Positions 8,429-17,621 of a stretch of 64,000 nucleotides of DNA are shown one piece after another (position 1 is the stretch's first letter; the number at the start of each line of letters is the position of its first letter). The notes beneath the pieces are model-generated. The model worked only from the letters and a program-made list of their open reading frames with translations, searched no databases and was not told where the DNA came from. This DNA is from RHLJ01 sp963974345 (GTDB lineage: Bacteria; Bacteroidota; Rhodothermia; Balneolales; Balneolaceae): the NCBI GenBank assembly GCA_963974345.1, contig CAXBBW010000002.1:248001-312000 (forward strand), given 5' to 3'. The translations under genes were made by a program, and so were the position numbers.

Positions 8429-9952
8429 ATGTCCGAACCTGCATCTAAAGCTTTATTAGTAATTTTAGACGGGTTCGGAATTGCTGTCGACCCATCTGTT
8501 AGCGCTATTGACAAAGCGCACAAACCATTTTACGATTATTTAATCGCTACATGCCCGCATACTCAATTATTGGCAAGTGGAGAAGAAGTAGGCCTTCCTG
8601 AAGGTCAGTTTGGCAATTCTGAAGTTGGCCATCTCAATATTGGTGCGGGTAGAATTGTATGGCAAGCCCTCTCAAAAATTAACAAAGATATTAGAGAAGG
8701 TGGATTTTTTGAGAATGAGCAACTACTTCAAGGAATAGAAGAAGCTAAGAAAAAAGGTAAGATTCATTTAATGGGACTTTTTTCTGACGGCGGTGTACAT
8801 AGCCATAATGAACATTTATTCGCACTCCTTAAGCTTTGTAAACAGCATGGTATTGAAAAAGTTTATGTACATGCCTTTACAGATGGTCGTGATACTGCAC
8901 CTCAATCTGGGAAAGAATATGCTCAAGAATTCAACCAACAAGCTAAAGAGATTGGAGTTGGAAAATTAGCCTCTATTATTGGACGTTATTATGCCATGGA
9001 TCGAGACAATCGCTGGGAACGGGTTCAACTTGCTTACGATCTGCTTGTAAATGGTAAAGGAGAACACTTTTCATCTTCAGATGAAGCCTTTGATGCCACT
9101 TATAAAGATGATATTACCGACGAGTTTATCAAACCTATTTTACTGGATGATTCTGAGGACTCTAGAATCGAAAAAGATGACTCCGTTATTTTCTACAATA
9201 TTCGTGGAGATAGAGCACGAGAAATTTCAAGAGCGTTAAACGAAAAAGAATTTAACGAGTTTCCTGTAGAAGCGAATTTAAATCTAAATTATATTTGCTT
9301 TACTTCTTACGATGCAACTTTTGAGTTCGCACATGTTGCTTATCCTGCTCAAGAGCTAACAAATACTATTGGGGAATGGGTTAGTAAAAAAGGTCTGAAC
9401 CAATTCAGAATTGCAGAAACTGAAAAATACCCTCACGTCACTTACTTTTTTAATGGAGGAGAAGAAACTCCAAATAAAGGTGAAGATCGATTAGTAATCC
9501 CAAGCCCTAAAGTAGCTACTTATGATCTTCAGCCCGAAATGAGTGCTCCTGCTGTAGGAGATGCTTTAGTTGATGCATTAGCTTCTGAAAAATACAACCT
9601 TGTCATATTGAATTTCGCCAACACAGATATGGTTGGACATACAGGATTTATGGATGCAGCCATTGCCGCCGTTGAAGCTGTTGATGCTCAATTAAAACGA
9701 GTAATTAAAACAGCAACAAAGCATGGTTACCGCTCTCTCATTATTGCCGATCATGGAAATTCTGATCAAATGATAAAACCAGACGGAAGTCCTCATACTG
9801 CTCACACTACTGCTCCAGTTCCCGCTGTTATTGTGAATTATCCTGAAGAAATTGAACTTCATCACGGAATTCTTGCAGATGTTTCCCCTACCCTTCTAAA
9901 GTTAATGGGATTAGATCAACCTGAAGAAATGACAGGATCACCTCTTTTTTAA
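8429..9952 (+). CDS. gpmI: 2,3-bisphosphoglycerate-independent phosphoglycerate mutase
   Basis: A 507-residue alkaline-phosphatase superfamily enzyme that interconverts 3- and 2-phosphoglycerate through a phosphoserine intermediate with two Mn ions. The metal ligand region LVILDGFG is at residues 10-17, the catalytic serine is Ser64 in GNSEVGHLNIG, and DGRDTAP, NTDMVGHTG, DHGNSDQM and HTAHTT supply further ligands and the substrate site. Length and domain order fit bacterial GpmI. The gene lies nine bases behind rpsT. It is the cofactor-independent glycolytic and gluconeogenic mutase; the window also holds a class I aldolase at 50746. Confidence 0.97.
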   Translation: MSEPASKALLVILDGFGIAVDPSVSAIDKAHKPFYDYLIATCPHTQLLASGEEVGLPEGQFGNSEVGHLNIGAGRIVWQALSKINKDIREGGFFENEQLLQGIEEAKKKGKIHLMGLFSDGGVHSHNEHLFALLKLCKQHGIEKVYVHAFTDGRDTAPQSGKEYAQEFNQQAKEIGVGKLASIIGRYYAMDRDNRWERVQLAYDLLVNGKGEHFSSSDEAFDATYKDDITDEFIKPILLDDSEDSRIEKDDSVIFYNIRGDRAREISRALNEKEFNEFPVEANLNLNYICFTSYDATFEFAHVAYPAQELTNTIGEWVSKKGLNQFRIAETEKYPHVTYFFNGGEETPNKGEDRLVIPSPKVATYDLQPEMSAPAVGDALVDALASEKYNLVILNFANTDMVGHTGFMDAAIAAVEAVDAQLKRVIKTATKHGYRSLIIADHGNSDQMIKPDGSPHTAHTTAPVPAVIVNYPEEIELHHGILADVSPTLLKLMGLDQPEEMTGSPLF

Positions 9953-10087
9953 GCTTTATCTCGTCATTTGAGTTGCTTTTACTTATGTGCTCTACTACAT
10001 TCGTGAAGGAATGAACTAAATCTTGATTTGGCTCGTTTTTTGCCCTAGTAGGAATGAATTTTCATATTATTTAAAAGGACTTATCAC

Positions 10088-12676
10088 ATGGAGGGTAATT
10101 TTTCTAGTAAAGTGCGTGACGTTATCCAGTTTAGCAGAGAAGAAGCTTTGCGCTTGGGTCATGACTACATTGGAACGGAACATTTAATTTTAGGTATTGT
10201 TCGATTAGGAGACGGCGTTGCAGTTCGAATTCTCAAAAATTTAGATTGCGATCTCTTTAAACTTAAAAAGACTATTGAAGATACTGTTCGTGGTACTGGA
10301 GGTTCTGTAACTGTCGGAAATATTCCGCTTACAAAACAAGCTGAGAAAGTACTTCGAATAACTTATTTAGAAGCTAAGCTATATAAAAGTGATACCATCG
10401 GTACAGAGCATTTGCTTCTTTCGTTACTTAGAGATGACGAGAACATAGCCGCTCAAATTTTACAACAATTCAGTGTTTCTTACGACGCAGTTCGTGAGGA
10501 ACTCGACCTTATTATTTCAGGAAAATCGCGTGAAGAATTTGATGATGCTACTTCAGTTTCGGCAAGCACACCATCTTCTTCCAAAGGATCATCAGGAACA
10601 GGAAGCTCGAGAGAAAAAAGAATGGATAAATCGAAAACACCCGTGCTCGATAACTTCGGACGCGATCTCACTCAAATGGCCGAGGAAGGAAAATTAGATC
10701 CTATCATCGGTAGAGACAAAGAAATTGAACGTGTCGCTCAAGTTTTGAGTCGACGTAAGAAAAACAATCCAGTTCTCATTGGAGAGCCTGGTGTTGGTAA
10801 AACAGCAATTGCCGAAGGATTGGCAGCCCGTATTATTCAAAGAAAAGTTTCTCGTGTGCTTTATGACAAACGAGTTATTGCTCTAGACTTAGCTGCTCTT
10901 GTTGCTGGAACTAAATATCGTGGTCAGTTTGAAGAGCGTATGAAGGCCGTAATGACCGAGCTTGAAAAAACTGATAATGTTATACTCTTTATTGATGAGC
11001 TTCACACTATTGTTGGAGCCGGTGGAGCAAGTGGTTCATTGGATGCATCAAATATGCTAAAGCCTGCTCTCGCGCGTGGCGATATACAAGCAATAGGTGC
11101 TACAACTTTAAATGAGTACCGTCAATTTATCGAAAAAGATGGAGCTCTCGAACGTCGTTTCCAGAAAATTATGGTTGATCCAACTACTGCGGATGAGACT
11201 ATTGAAATTCTGAACCAAATTAAAGGAAAGTACGAGAAGCATCATAGTGTAAGGTATACTGATGAAGCCATCCTAGGGTGCGTGAAGTTGACCGATCGCT
11301 ATGTAACCGATCACTTTCTACCAGATAAAGCTATTGATGCTTTAGATGAAGCCGGAGCTCGAGTTCATTTAGCAAATATTACTGTTCCAAAGCATGTTAT
11401 TGAGCTAGAAGAAGAAATTGAAACTACCAGCATCGAAAAAAATTCGATGGTGAAAAAGCAACGCTTCGAAGAAGCTGCTCGTCTCAGAGACAATGAAAAG
11501 CGATTAATTGAAGATTTAGAAGTCGCTCAACGAGAGTGGGAAAAAGAATCCGAAAGTATTGTATTTGATGTAACTGAAGAAGATGTTGCTTCTGTTATAG
11601 CTATGATGAGTGGCGTTCCTGTGAATAAAATCAGCCAGAATGAAGGTGCTAAACTTCTAAAAATGAAGGAAAGCCTCTCAGGTAAAGTGATTGGTCAGGA
11701 CGAAGCAATCCTAAAACTTACTAAAGCTATTCAACGAACTCGTGCAGGATTGAAAGATCCTTCTCGACCAATTGGCTCGTTCATTTTCTTAGGTCCAACT
11801 GGCGTCGGTAAAACAGAAATGGCGAAAGTTCTGGCTAAATATCTCTTTGATAAAGATGACACACTCATTAGAATTGATATGAGTGAGTATATGGAGAAGT
11901 TTTCCGTATCTAGATTAATTGGAGCACCTCCGGGATATGTTGGGTATGAAGAAGGTGGAGTTCTAACTGAAAAAGTTCGGCGTAAGCCATACAGTGTTGT
12001 ACTTCTGGATGAAATCGAGAAAGCTCACCCAGATGTATTCAATATTCTACTTCAAGTTCTGGATGATGGAATCTTAACGGACAGTCTTGGACGTAGAGTT
12101 GATTTCAGAAATACGATTATTATCATGACTTCAAATATCGGAGCTCGAGATATTAAAAATATGGGTAAAGGGATTGGTTTTGGTGAGGCTAATGAATCTG
12201 CATTCGATTATGCCAAAATGAAAACCACTATTCAGGATGCTTTAAAAAAAGTATTTAATCCTGAATTCCTGAATCGTATTGATGATGTTATCACTTTCCG
12301 TCCTCTCGAGAAAAAAGACATCTTCCAGATTATTGATATCTTAAGTGAAGAACTCTTTGGAAGAATTCGAGAAGTCGGATTTGAAATTGAAATCACAAAA
12401 GGTGCTAAAGATTTCATCGCAGATCGAGGCTTTGATCAAAAATATGGTGCGCGTCCACTTAGACGAGCAATCCAGAAATATATTGAAGACCCATTGGCTG
12501 AAGAACTCCTTGAGCACAAAAAAGCAACAGGCTCGACTATTAAGATCAAAATGAATAAATCTCGTGATGATCTTGAATTCGACTGGGTTAAACCAGATCC
12601 AAAAATGGTTGAAGAAAAAGCTACCTCTGAATCTGAAGAAACCAAAGACGAATCGGAAGAAGCAAAGGAAGCATGA
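10088..12676 (+). CDS. clpC: ATP-dependent Clp protease ATP-binding subunit ClpC
   Basis: An 862-residue Hsp100 unfoldase with double Clp N-repeats (residues 1-145), a first AAA+ module with Walker A GEPGVGKT near 233, a UVR-type middle domain (KKQRFEEAARLRDNEKRL, near 456) and a second AAA+ module with Walker A GPTGVGKT near 569. The UVR-containing middle domain separates ClpC from ClpA and ClpB. The tail is acidic (Glu/Ser/Lys repeats). It feeds unfolded substrates to ClpP, which is not in this window. The ATG at 10088 follows AAAAGGAC, a reasonable ribosome binding site. A terminator follows the stop codon. No CIRCE-like or CtsR-type box was recognised upstream. Confidence 0.96.
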   Translation: MEGNFSSKVRDVIQFSREEALRLGHDYIGTEHLILGIVRLGDGVAVRILKNLDCDLFKLKKTIEDTVRGTGGSVTVGNIPLTKQAEKVLRITYLEAKLYKSDTIGTEHLLLSLLRDDENIAAQILQQFSVSYDAVREELDLIISGKSREEFDDATSVSASTPSSSKGSSGTGSSREKRMDKSKTPVLDNFGRDLTQMAEEGKLDPIIGRDKEIERVAQVLSRRKKNNPVLIGEPGVGKTAIAEGLAARIIQRKVSRVLYDKRVIALDLAALVAGTKYRGQFEERMKAVMTELEKTDNVILFIDELHTIVGAGGASGSLDASNMLKPALARGDIQAIGATTLNEYRQFIEKDGALERRFQKIMVDPTTADETIEILNQIKGKYEKHHSVRYTDEAILGCVKLTDRYVTDHFLPDKAIDALDEAGARVHLANITVPKHVIELEEEIETTSIEKNSMVKKQRFEEAARLRDNEKRLIEDLEVAQREWEKESESIVFDVTEEDVASVIAMMSGVPVNKISQNEGAKLLKMKESLSGKVIGQDEAILKLTKAIQRTRAGLKDPSRPIGSFIFLGPTGVGKTEMAKVLAKYLFDKDDTLIRIDMSEYMEKFSVSRLIGAPPGYVGYEEGGVLTEKVRRKPYSVVLLDEIEKAHPDVFNILLQVLDDGILTDSLGRRVDFRNTIIIMTSNIGARDIKNMGKGIGFGEANESAFDYAKMKTTIQDALKKVFNPEFLNRIDDVITFRPLEKKDIFQIIDILSEELFGRIREVGFEIEITKGAKDFIADRGFDQKYGARPLRRAIQKYIEDPLAEELLEHKKATGSTIKIKMNKSRDDLEFDWVKPDPKMVEEKATSESEETKDESEEAKEA

Positions 12677-12717
12677 TGAATTAAGAATATTAACAAGAAA
12701 TATTCAATAAAGAATTA

Positions 12718-12746
12718 AAAAGCCTGGCTCATTGAGTCGGGCTTTT
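12718..12746 (+). terminator. Rho-independent terminator of clpC
   Basis: The stem AAAAGCCTGGCTC / GAGTCGGGCTTTT with an ATT loop forms 13 pairs including two G-T wobbles, ending in a T-run. It lies 41 bases after the clpC stop codon and can also serve the convergent barrel gene through its left A-run. Confidence 0.8.
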
Positions 12747-12780
12747 CTATATCAATTAGTCTTTATTCTCAGGAATCGCA

Positions 12781-13374
12781 TCAGAGTCTAAAAAACAGCC
12801 CGGCGTTTATATTCAGCGCAGTCATCTTTTGCTCGAAATCATCAAATTCTGAATTGGTATTGAAGTAATCCATATTGAAGATGAACCCAATTTTCTCACT
12901 TATTCCAATTCTAAGTGAGGTCCCAATATCCAGCCCAAAACCGGCACCTTCTTCTTGCTCATCTAAATTATCAAAATCCAAAATACCTGCTGTCGAACCT
13001 ATCATCAGCTTAAAATCTAAATCGGCTTTTTCGCTTAGTTCAACAGTAACCATTGGTCCTACTACTAAAGCACCGTATGCCCAAATTCCGTCCCCAAAAT
13101 CAGTTTCTATTAAATGACCTCCACCAAACCAAGATGCTGCCATTCCGAAATTTTCCATGAATTCATACCCAAAAGTTAGGAGAGTAATATTGAACCCGTT
13201 TTCTGCAAGCCCTGCATCTTCATTATTTAAATCATCATCTCCAAAATCGCCTATTGGAATTGCTGTTCCTAAAGTAATTCCAAGAAACCCACTTTTTTGA
13301 AAAAGTTCAGTTTGGGCATGTAGTGATGTTGTTATAACCGTTATAAAAAGTACAAACAAAGTTATTCTCTTCAT
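12781..13374 (-). CDS. Small outer-membrane beta-barrel protein of unknown function
   Basis: A 197-residue exported protein with signal peptide MKRITLFVLFITVITTSLHAQ. The mature part begins with a GFLGITLGTAIPIGDFG strand-turn, then alternates glycine-rich strands and acidic turns (DDDLNNEDAG, NLDEQEEGAG), and ends in a classical aromatic strand, INAGLFFRL. This pattern is typical of eight-stranded outer-membrane barrels (OmpX/OmpW-like or DUF-type porin-family proteins of Bacteroidota). Substrate and role are unknown. It stands alone between clpC, which is convergent, and an exported beta-propeller-like gene on the same strand. Confidence 0.7.
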   Translation of the reverse strand: MKRITLFVLFITVITTSLHAQTELFQKSGFLGITLGTAIPIGDFGDDDLNNEDAGLAENGFNITLLTFGYEFMENFGMAASWFGGGHLIETDFGDGIWAYGALVVGPMVTVELSEKADLDFKLMIGSTAGILDFDNLDEQEEGAGFGLDIGTSLRIGISEKIGFIFNMDYFNTNSEFDDFEQKMTALNINAGLFFRL

Positions 13375-13501
13375 TATCTCTAGTTCTTTTTAGATTAAGT
13401 TTTTTTCACTGTGCCAATTGTTAAGTGCTTAAAGAAATGCAAAGCATCCATTTAGTCAAGACTAAATAGAATTCTATTTCTATACCAAATAATTATAGCT
13501 T

Positions 13502-14473
13502 TTAAAAACTAGCTCTTAAATTTAATTCTTTATCGAATCCAAGAATAGTATACCTACTTTCCCCTGTTCTCTCTAATTCTATTTTTCCTTTTACTTCCAA
13601 TGGTTCAGAATAATTTTCGCGTGCAATTTTTCGAGCAAATACATTAACGGCATGGAGTTGAACTTCTGAAATTGTAGAACTCACACTTCCTGTTAACCCA
13701 ATAATAGTTTTATCTGTTGGATCATACCCAGCGAAAATAACCGAGGTATTTCTAAAACTAGTGCTTCCTACTCGCTCTCCTGATCGAACTTCATAAGCAG
13801 CAGCCCTGCTTCCTGAAAATATGGTTACGAACAATCCATTTCCTGAAAACGTCACCCCTTTTACTGGTTGATCAAATTGGATTGTATTCAAAGTATTTCC
13901 AAATCGATCCATCAATTGTACTTCGTCATCAGCACCTAATTTAACAGAGGTAAAAGCTATAAACTCTCCATTTGCAGAAACTTCTACAACTGAAAGTGCT
14001 CTATCTTGACTGTAAAAGATATCAAGTGGAATACTCTTAGAATTAATGACTTTTGCTCTCGACCCTGATACTCCATTTACAATTACCTTCGGGTTATAAA
14101 GAACAATAGTTTTACCGAATTGATCGGTTGCAAGCTGTGAAATGGCTTCGCCACCTTCACTTTGAGAACTGTTTGAAATCGATTTCTGTACCCTCCCAAA
14201 AGAATCATAAACCAAAAAATTCGCAATATTCTCTCTTACAATAAACGAACCATCTGGAAAAGTATAAGTTTCGAGTGATGGGTCACCTATAGGAGCTTTA
14301 TAGTTGCCAGTGATCAATTTTTCCCCTGAAACTTCAGAAACTACAACACCTGTACTAGTTACCTCTGATGTCAATAAATCATAAGTAACATTAGAGCTTG
14401 TAATGCTTAATGTTTGTGCAGTTAATGTTCCAGAAAAAAATATAAGTATTGATAAAATCGTAGTTCGCTTCAT
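13502..14473 (-). CDS. Exported beta-propeller-like protein of unknown function
   Basis: About 323 residues from the ATG at 14471-14473, which directly begins a signal peptide (MKRTTILSILIFFSGTLTAQ); an upstream in-frame ATG at 14503 would add ten residues before the leader and is less likely. The mature protein repeats four-stranded blade-like units with recurring short motifs such as DSFGRVQKS, DQFGKTIV and DRFGNTLNT, suggesting a WD40- or YncE-like beta-propeller. No catalytic motif or membrane anchor is visible. It is divergent from the epimerase gene at 14633. Similar propeller-type exported proteins occur at 38478 in this window. Confidence 0.6.
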   Translation of the reverse strand: MKRTTILSILIFFSGTLTAQTLSITSSNVTYDLLTSEVTSTGVVVSEVSGEKLITGNYKAPIGDPSLETYTFPDGSFIVRENIANFLVYDSFGRVQKSISNSSQSEGGEAISQLATDQFGKTIVLYNPKVIVNGVSGSRAKVINSKSIPLDIFYSQDRALSVVEVSANGEFIAFTSVKLGADDEVQLMDRFGNTLNTIQFDQPVKGVTFSGNGLFVTIFSGSRAAAYEVRSGERVGSTSFRNTSVIFAGYDPTDKTIIGLTGSVSSTISEVQLHAVNVFARKIARENYSEPLEVKGKIELERTGESRYTILGFDKELNLRASF

Positions 14474-14544
14474 TGTGAGTATTCCCTTAAATTTTGTATT
14501 CAAAGAACGGGATTTTTAGATAAAAGTGCTTCTACTAAAATGAT

Positions 14545-14552
14545 TATCTTTG
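14545..14552 (+). promoter_or_regulatory. Candidate Bacteroidota-type -7 element (TATCTTTG) before the SDR-glycosyltransferase pair
   Basis: TATCTTTG matches TAnnTTTG and lies about 80 bases before the start codon at 14633. The -33 position does not show TTTG, so support is partial. Confidence 0.3.
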
Positions 14553-14632
14553 TATATCAATTTTCAATCTAGAACTTGATTTATTAACAAAACTAGAACG
14601 ACACAATTTGGACTAGCGGAAAATATAATTTT

Positions 14633-15676
14633 ATGAACTATCACCTTATAACAGGCGGTTGCGGATTTGTTGGCCGCAATTTTGTTAAACGACTTTATAA
14701 TACTACCAAAGACACTATTCTTTTTATTGATGACCTTTCTGTTGGTACTCACCCTTCAACATGGCTACCTGAAGAAACTCCCTCACGAGAAGAAAATGGA
14801 CTCATTTATTTTGGGGAAGATGAACGAATGGTATTCCTGCAAGATGATATTAGAGTTATTCTTGAAGCTTTAATTGAGAATCCAGCATTCTTTACATCTA
14901 AATATGGCCTAGAAATCCAAAATTTTAAAGATGTATTTCATTTTGCTGCTATTGTTGGAGGACGTGCTACTATAGACGGTGATCCTATGAAAGTTGCACT
15001 CGATTTAGCAATAGATGCACTTTTCTTTAGGTGGATTTGTCTCACTAAGCCTGAACGAGTTCTATATCCAAGTTCAAGTGCAGCTTATCCTGTGGATCTT
15101 CAGACTGAATCTGATGCCATCGCATTAAGTGAAAGTGACATCGACTTTAAGCGAATGGGTCAACCTGATATGACTTATGGATGGTCTAAATTAACAGGTG
15201 AGTATTTAGCTTCTATTGCTGCAGAATATTACGGAGTTTCAGTTACCTGTATTCGACCTTTTTCTGGATACGGAGAAGACCAGGACCTAAGCTACCCAGT
15301 CCCTGCTATAGCAAGACGTGCTGCTCTAAAAGAAGCACCATTTGAAGTTTGGGGGAGTGGAAAACAAGGTCGTGATTTTGTTCATATTGATGATGTAATG
15401 GATTGCACACTCTTAGCTATGGATCATATTAAAGACGGTTCAGCAATTAATATTGGAAGTGGAAAGCTTACCAGTTTCCTTGATTTGATTTCAGTGTTTA
15501 CCTCTTTTGCAGGATATTCACCAGATATCAAACCTTTACTTGATAAGCCTGTTGGGGTACACTCACGGTATGGAAATATGGATTATGTCAGTGAGAAACT
15601 TGGTTGGAAGCCTAGGATTTCAGTTGAGGAAGGCATGCGCAGAGTATATGATGTAGCTGTAAAGAAATATACCTGA
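14633..15676 (+). CDS. NAD-dependent epimerase/dehydratase (extended SDR, nucleotide-sugar type)
   Basis: A 347-residue extended short-chain dehydrogenase. The Rossmann motif TGGCGFVGR is at residues 7-15, the catalytic Tyr-Lys pair is in TYGWSKLTGE (about 181-190), and the nucleotide-sugar half contains RPFSGYGEDQDLSYPVPA and the GRDFVHIDDV motif typical of UDP- or GDP-sugar epimerases and dehydratases. Substrate is not readable. The next gene, a family-4 type glycosyltransferase, begins one base after its stop codon, so the two most likely make or use one activated sugar in surface glycan synthesis. Confidence 0.85.
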   Translation: MNYHLITGGCGFVGRNFVKRLYNTTKDTILFIDDLSVGTHPSTWLPEETPSREENGLIYFGEDERMVFLQDDIRVILEALIENPAFFTSKYGLEIQNFKDVFHFAAIVGGRATIDGDPMKVALDLAIDALFFRWICLTKPERVLYPSSSAAYPVDLQTESDAIALSESDIDFKRMGQPDMTYGWSKLTGEYLASIAAEYYGVSVTCIRPFSGYGEDQDLSYPVPAIARRAALKEAPFEVWGSGKQGRDFVHIDDVMDCTLLAMDHIKDGSAINIGSGKLTSFLDLISVFTSFAGYSPDIKPLLDKPVGVHSRYGNMDYVSEKLGWKPRISVEEGMRRVYDVAVKKYT

Positions 15677-15677
15677 T

Positions 15678-16946
15678 ATGCCTAAGATTGTCTGTTTTGG
15701 TCCTGGTCCTAAGTTTAAAGGCGGTATTTCTAACTACAATACCTCTTTAGCAAAATCTTTGGATAAAAATCCTGAAAATGAAGTGCATATTGTTTCATGG
15801 ACCAACCAATACCCATCAATTATTCCACGAGAGTTTGTTGATAAATCTAGTCAATCTGATTTTTTGGAGGGAACTCGAATTCAAGTCAAATACATCACCA
15901 ACTACAATAATCCATTGAGTTGGAAACAGACAGCGAAGTATATAAAGTCGCTAAACCCAGATAAAGTTATTTTTCAATGGGCGATCTCAATTCAAGGATT
16001 GCCAATGGGTTCTATCGCTAAATGGTTGAAGAAACATTCTAAGGCTGAAATCATTTTCGATCTTCACTTTGTAGTCCAGAAAGAAGGGAGTACAATAGAT
16101 GAAAGGCTTACGAAATTAGGTATTAAGCATGCAGATACCTATATCGCTCATGCGTATAAAACCGTTGAGGAGCTTAAGACTCTCTTTCATAACCAATCAT
16201 TTGTAGTAAATGAAACAGGTGAACGAACTACTAATAACTCGACTACTGTTATAAAACTTTTTCATCCCGTATATGACTTGTATCAACCTGACCCAAATTT
16301 TGATACTAAAGCTTTCAAGAACGAATTAGGGTTAAAGAAGCATGTATTCTTATTTTTTGGCTTCATCCGCAAGTACAAAGGTCTCCATAATGCAATTAAA
16401 GCATTCCAAAAGGTAACCGAACAGCGAGATGACGTTTCGTTTTTGATATGTGGTGAAGAATTTTGGGCCACTTTAGATACTTCAAAAATCACAACTAAAA
16501 TAAAACGTGGTTTATTTGGAATTGCTCAAAAACTGTTCCTAAAAAATAAAGAAAGCGAACAGGATTATAGACCATTAAAATTAGTTGAAGAACTTGGTTT
16601 AACTGAAAGCATAATTGTAAAGAATGAATTCGTACCAAACGAGGACGTTCATAAATATTTTCAAGTCGCTGATTGCAGTATATTGTATTACTTAACTGCT
16701 ACTCCATCTGGGGTTGAGTCTCTTACATATAACTTTGAATTACCCATACTCGCTACACGAGTTGGTCATTTTCCTGAAACTATTAACGATGGTTTTAATG
16801 GATATTTAGCAGAAGCAAAAGATATTGATTCTATGGCTGAACAAATGCTTCGCTTTTTAGAACACCCTCTCTCAGGCGCAAATGTAAAGAAATCAGCCTC
16901 TAAAATGAGCTGGGAGAATTACGTTTCTGCAATTCTATATGACTAA
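15678..16946 (+). CDS. Glycosyltransferase, GT4-like (GT-B fold)
   Basis: A 422-residue cytosolic GT-B enzyme. The N-terminal half starts with KIVCFGPGPKFKGGISNYN, the glycine-rich acceptor-side loop seen in GT4 enzymes. The C-terminal half has FFGFIRKYKGLHNAIKAF (nucleotide-sugar binding start) and ends with the donor-site region where the usual EX7E appears as ESLTYNFELPILATRVG. Translation is nearly coupled to the SDR gene ahead (TGATATG). A long insertion around residues 270-300 (KIKRGLFGIAQKLFLKNKES) is basic and may contact membrane. Acceptor and sugar are unknown. The tRNA cluster follows after about 87 bases. Confidence 0.82.
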   Translation: MPKIVCFGPGPKFKGGISNYNTSLAKSLDKNPENEVHIVSWTNQYPSIIPREFVDKSSQSDFLEGTRIQVKYITNYNNPLSWKQTAKYIKSLNPDKVIFQWAISIQGLPMGSIAKWLKKHSKAEIIFDLHFVVQKEGSTIDERLTKLGIKHADTYIAHAYKTVEELKTLFHNQSFVVNETGERTTNNSTTVIKLFHPVYDLYQPDPNFDTKAFKNELGLKKHVFLFFGFIRKYKGLHNAIKAFQKVTEQRDDVSFLICGEEFWATLDTSKITTKIKRGLFGIAQKLFLKNKESEQDYRPLKLVEELGLTESIIVKNEFVPNEDVHKYFQVADCSILYYLTATPSGVESLTYNFELPILATRVGHFPETINDGFNGYLAEAKDIDSMAEQMLRFLEHPLSGANVKKSASKMSWENYVSAILYD

Positions 16947-17033
16947 CAAACGCCTTTAATATTTCTAATTTTTTTTATGAAATTGTGTTGGTAACGGAAT
17001 AAAGAAAATCTTATCTTACTCGTCTTTCGAAAA

Positions 17034-17107
17034 CGGGGAGTGGCGCAGCCCGGTAGCGCATTCGCTTTGGGAGCGAAGGGTCGCAGGTTCAAATCCTGTC
17101 TCCCCGA
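17034..17107 (+). tRNA. tRNA-Pro (anticodon TGG)
   Basis: A full cloverleaf: acceptor CGGGGAG pairs with CTCCCCG, discriminator A; anticodon stem TTCGC/GCGAA encloses TTTGGGA with anticodon TGG; T arm GCAGG TTCAAAT CCTGT. The C1-G72 pair is typical of bacterial tRNA-Pro. CCA is not encoded. Confidence 0.95.
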
Positions 17108-17141
17108 CAAAAAGGGAATTCTTAACCGAATTTCCTGTTTT

Positions 17142-17190
17142 TTTTGACATAATGAAGAGTTGAGCGCCCATAGCTTTTGCTTTGGGCGCA
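17142..17190 (+). pseudogene. Deleted tRNA-Arg-like relic: duplicated leader plus acceptor-stem hairpin
   Basis: Positions 17142-17175 repeat 33 of 34 bases of 17235-17268, which is the leader plus the first 12 bases of the true tRNA-Arg gene. After TAGCT the relic jumps to TTTGCTTTGGGCGCA, where TGGGCGC restores the acceptor stem partner of GCGCCCA. The result is a hairpin with a seven-pair acceptor stem, a T-T mismatch, three further pairs (AGC/GCT) and a TTTT loop, with no D, anticodon or T arm. It cannot be a working tRNA. Confidence 0.75.
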
Positions 17191-17256
17191 TTGATTTTAG
17201 GGACGGTTTCAAAACTTAGTTTTATAACCACCTGTTTTGACATATTGAAGAGTTGA

Positions 17257-17330
17257 GCGCCCATAGCTCAACTGGATAGAGCAATTGCCTTCTAAGCAAT
17301 AGGTTTCAGGTTCGAGTCCTGATGGGCGTA
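17257..17330 (+). tRNA. tRNA-Arg (anticodon TCT)
   Basis: Acceptor GCGCCCA pairs with TGGGCGT (G1-T wobble), discriminator A; the anticodon stem ATTGC/GCAAT holds CTTCTAA with anticodon TCT; T arm CAGG TTCGAGT CCTG. CCA is not encoded. It reads AGA codons, which are common in this window. A truncated copy lies 90 bases upstream. Confidence 0.95.
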
Positions 17331-17342
17331 CTTATACTTAAA

Positions 17343-17416
17343 GGCGACATGGCCGAGTGGCTAGGCAGAGGTCTGCAAAACCTCGTACGGCGGTTCGAAT
17401 CCGCCTGTCGCCTCCA
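17343..17416 (+). tRNA. tRNA-Cys (anticodon GCA)
   Basis: Acceptor GGCGACA pairs with TGTCGCC, discriminator T as expected for Cys, and CCA is encoded. The anticodon stem GAGGT/ACCTC holds CTGCAAA with anticodon GCA; T arm GGCGG TTCGAAT CCGCC. Confidence 0.95.
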
Positions 17417-17445
17417 TAAGGTTTTGATTTATTGATTTTGTATAC

Positions 17446-17518
17446 GCCGCGTTCGTCTAGGGGTCTAGGACGCCGCCCTTTCACGGCGGTAGCACGGGTT
17501 CAAATCCCGTACGCGGTA
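17446..17518 (+). tRNA. tRNA-Glu (anticodon TTC), copy 1
   Basis: Acceptor GCCGCGT pairs with ACGCGGT, discriminator A; anticodon stem CCGCC/GGCGG holds CTTTCAC with anticodon TTC; T arm ACGGG TTCAAAT CCCGT. The 73-base gene is identical to copy 2 at 17622. CCA is not encoded. Confidence 0.95.
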
Positions 17519-17526
17519 CACTACAT

Positions 17527-17604
17527 GGAGCCTGTAGCTCAGTCGGTTAGAGCGCTAGTTTGTGGCACTAGAGGCCGTGGGTTCAATTCCCATCAGGCTC
17601 CCCA
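17527..17604 (+). tRNA. tRNA-His (anticodon GTG)
   Basis: Acceptor GAGCCTG/CAGGCTC is preceded by the G-1 at 17527 facing C73 at 17601, the identity pair of tRNA-His; CCA is encoded at 17602-17604. Anticodon stem CTAGT/ACTAG holds TTGTGGC with anticodon GTG. Confidence 0.95.
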
Positions 17605-17621
17605 TTTTATTGATTTTATTC

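Noticed and set aside
16943..17264. Open frames across the tRNA-Pro and tRNA-Arg genes
   Set aside because: They are translations of tRNA genes and the leader repeat; their texts such as GRQDLNLRPFAP are the classic false product of tRNA sequence.
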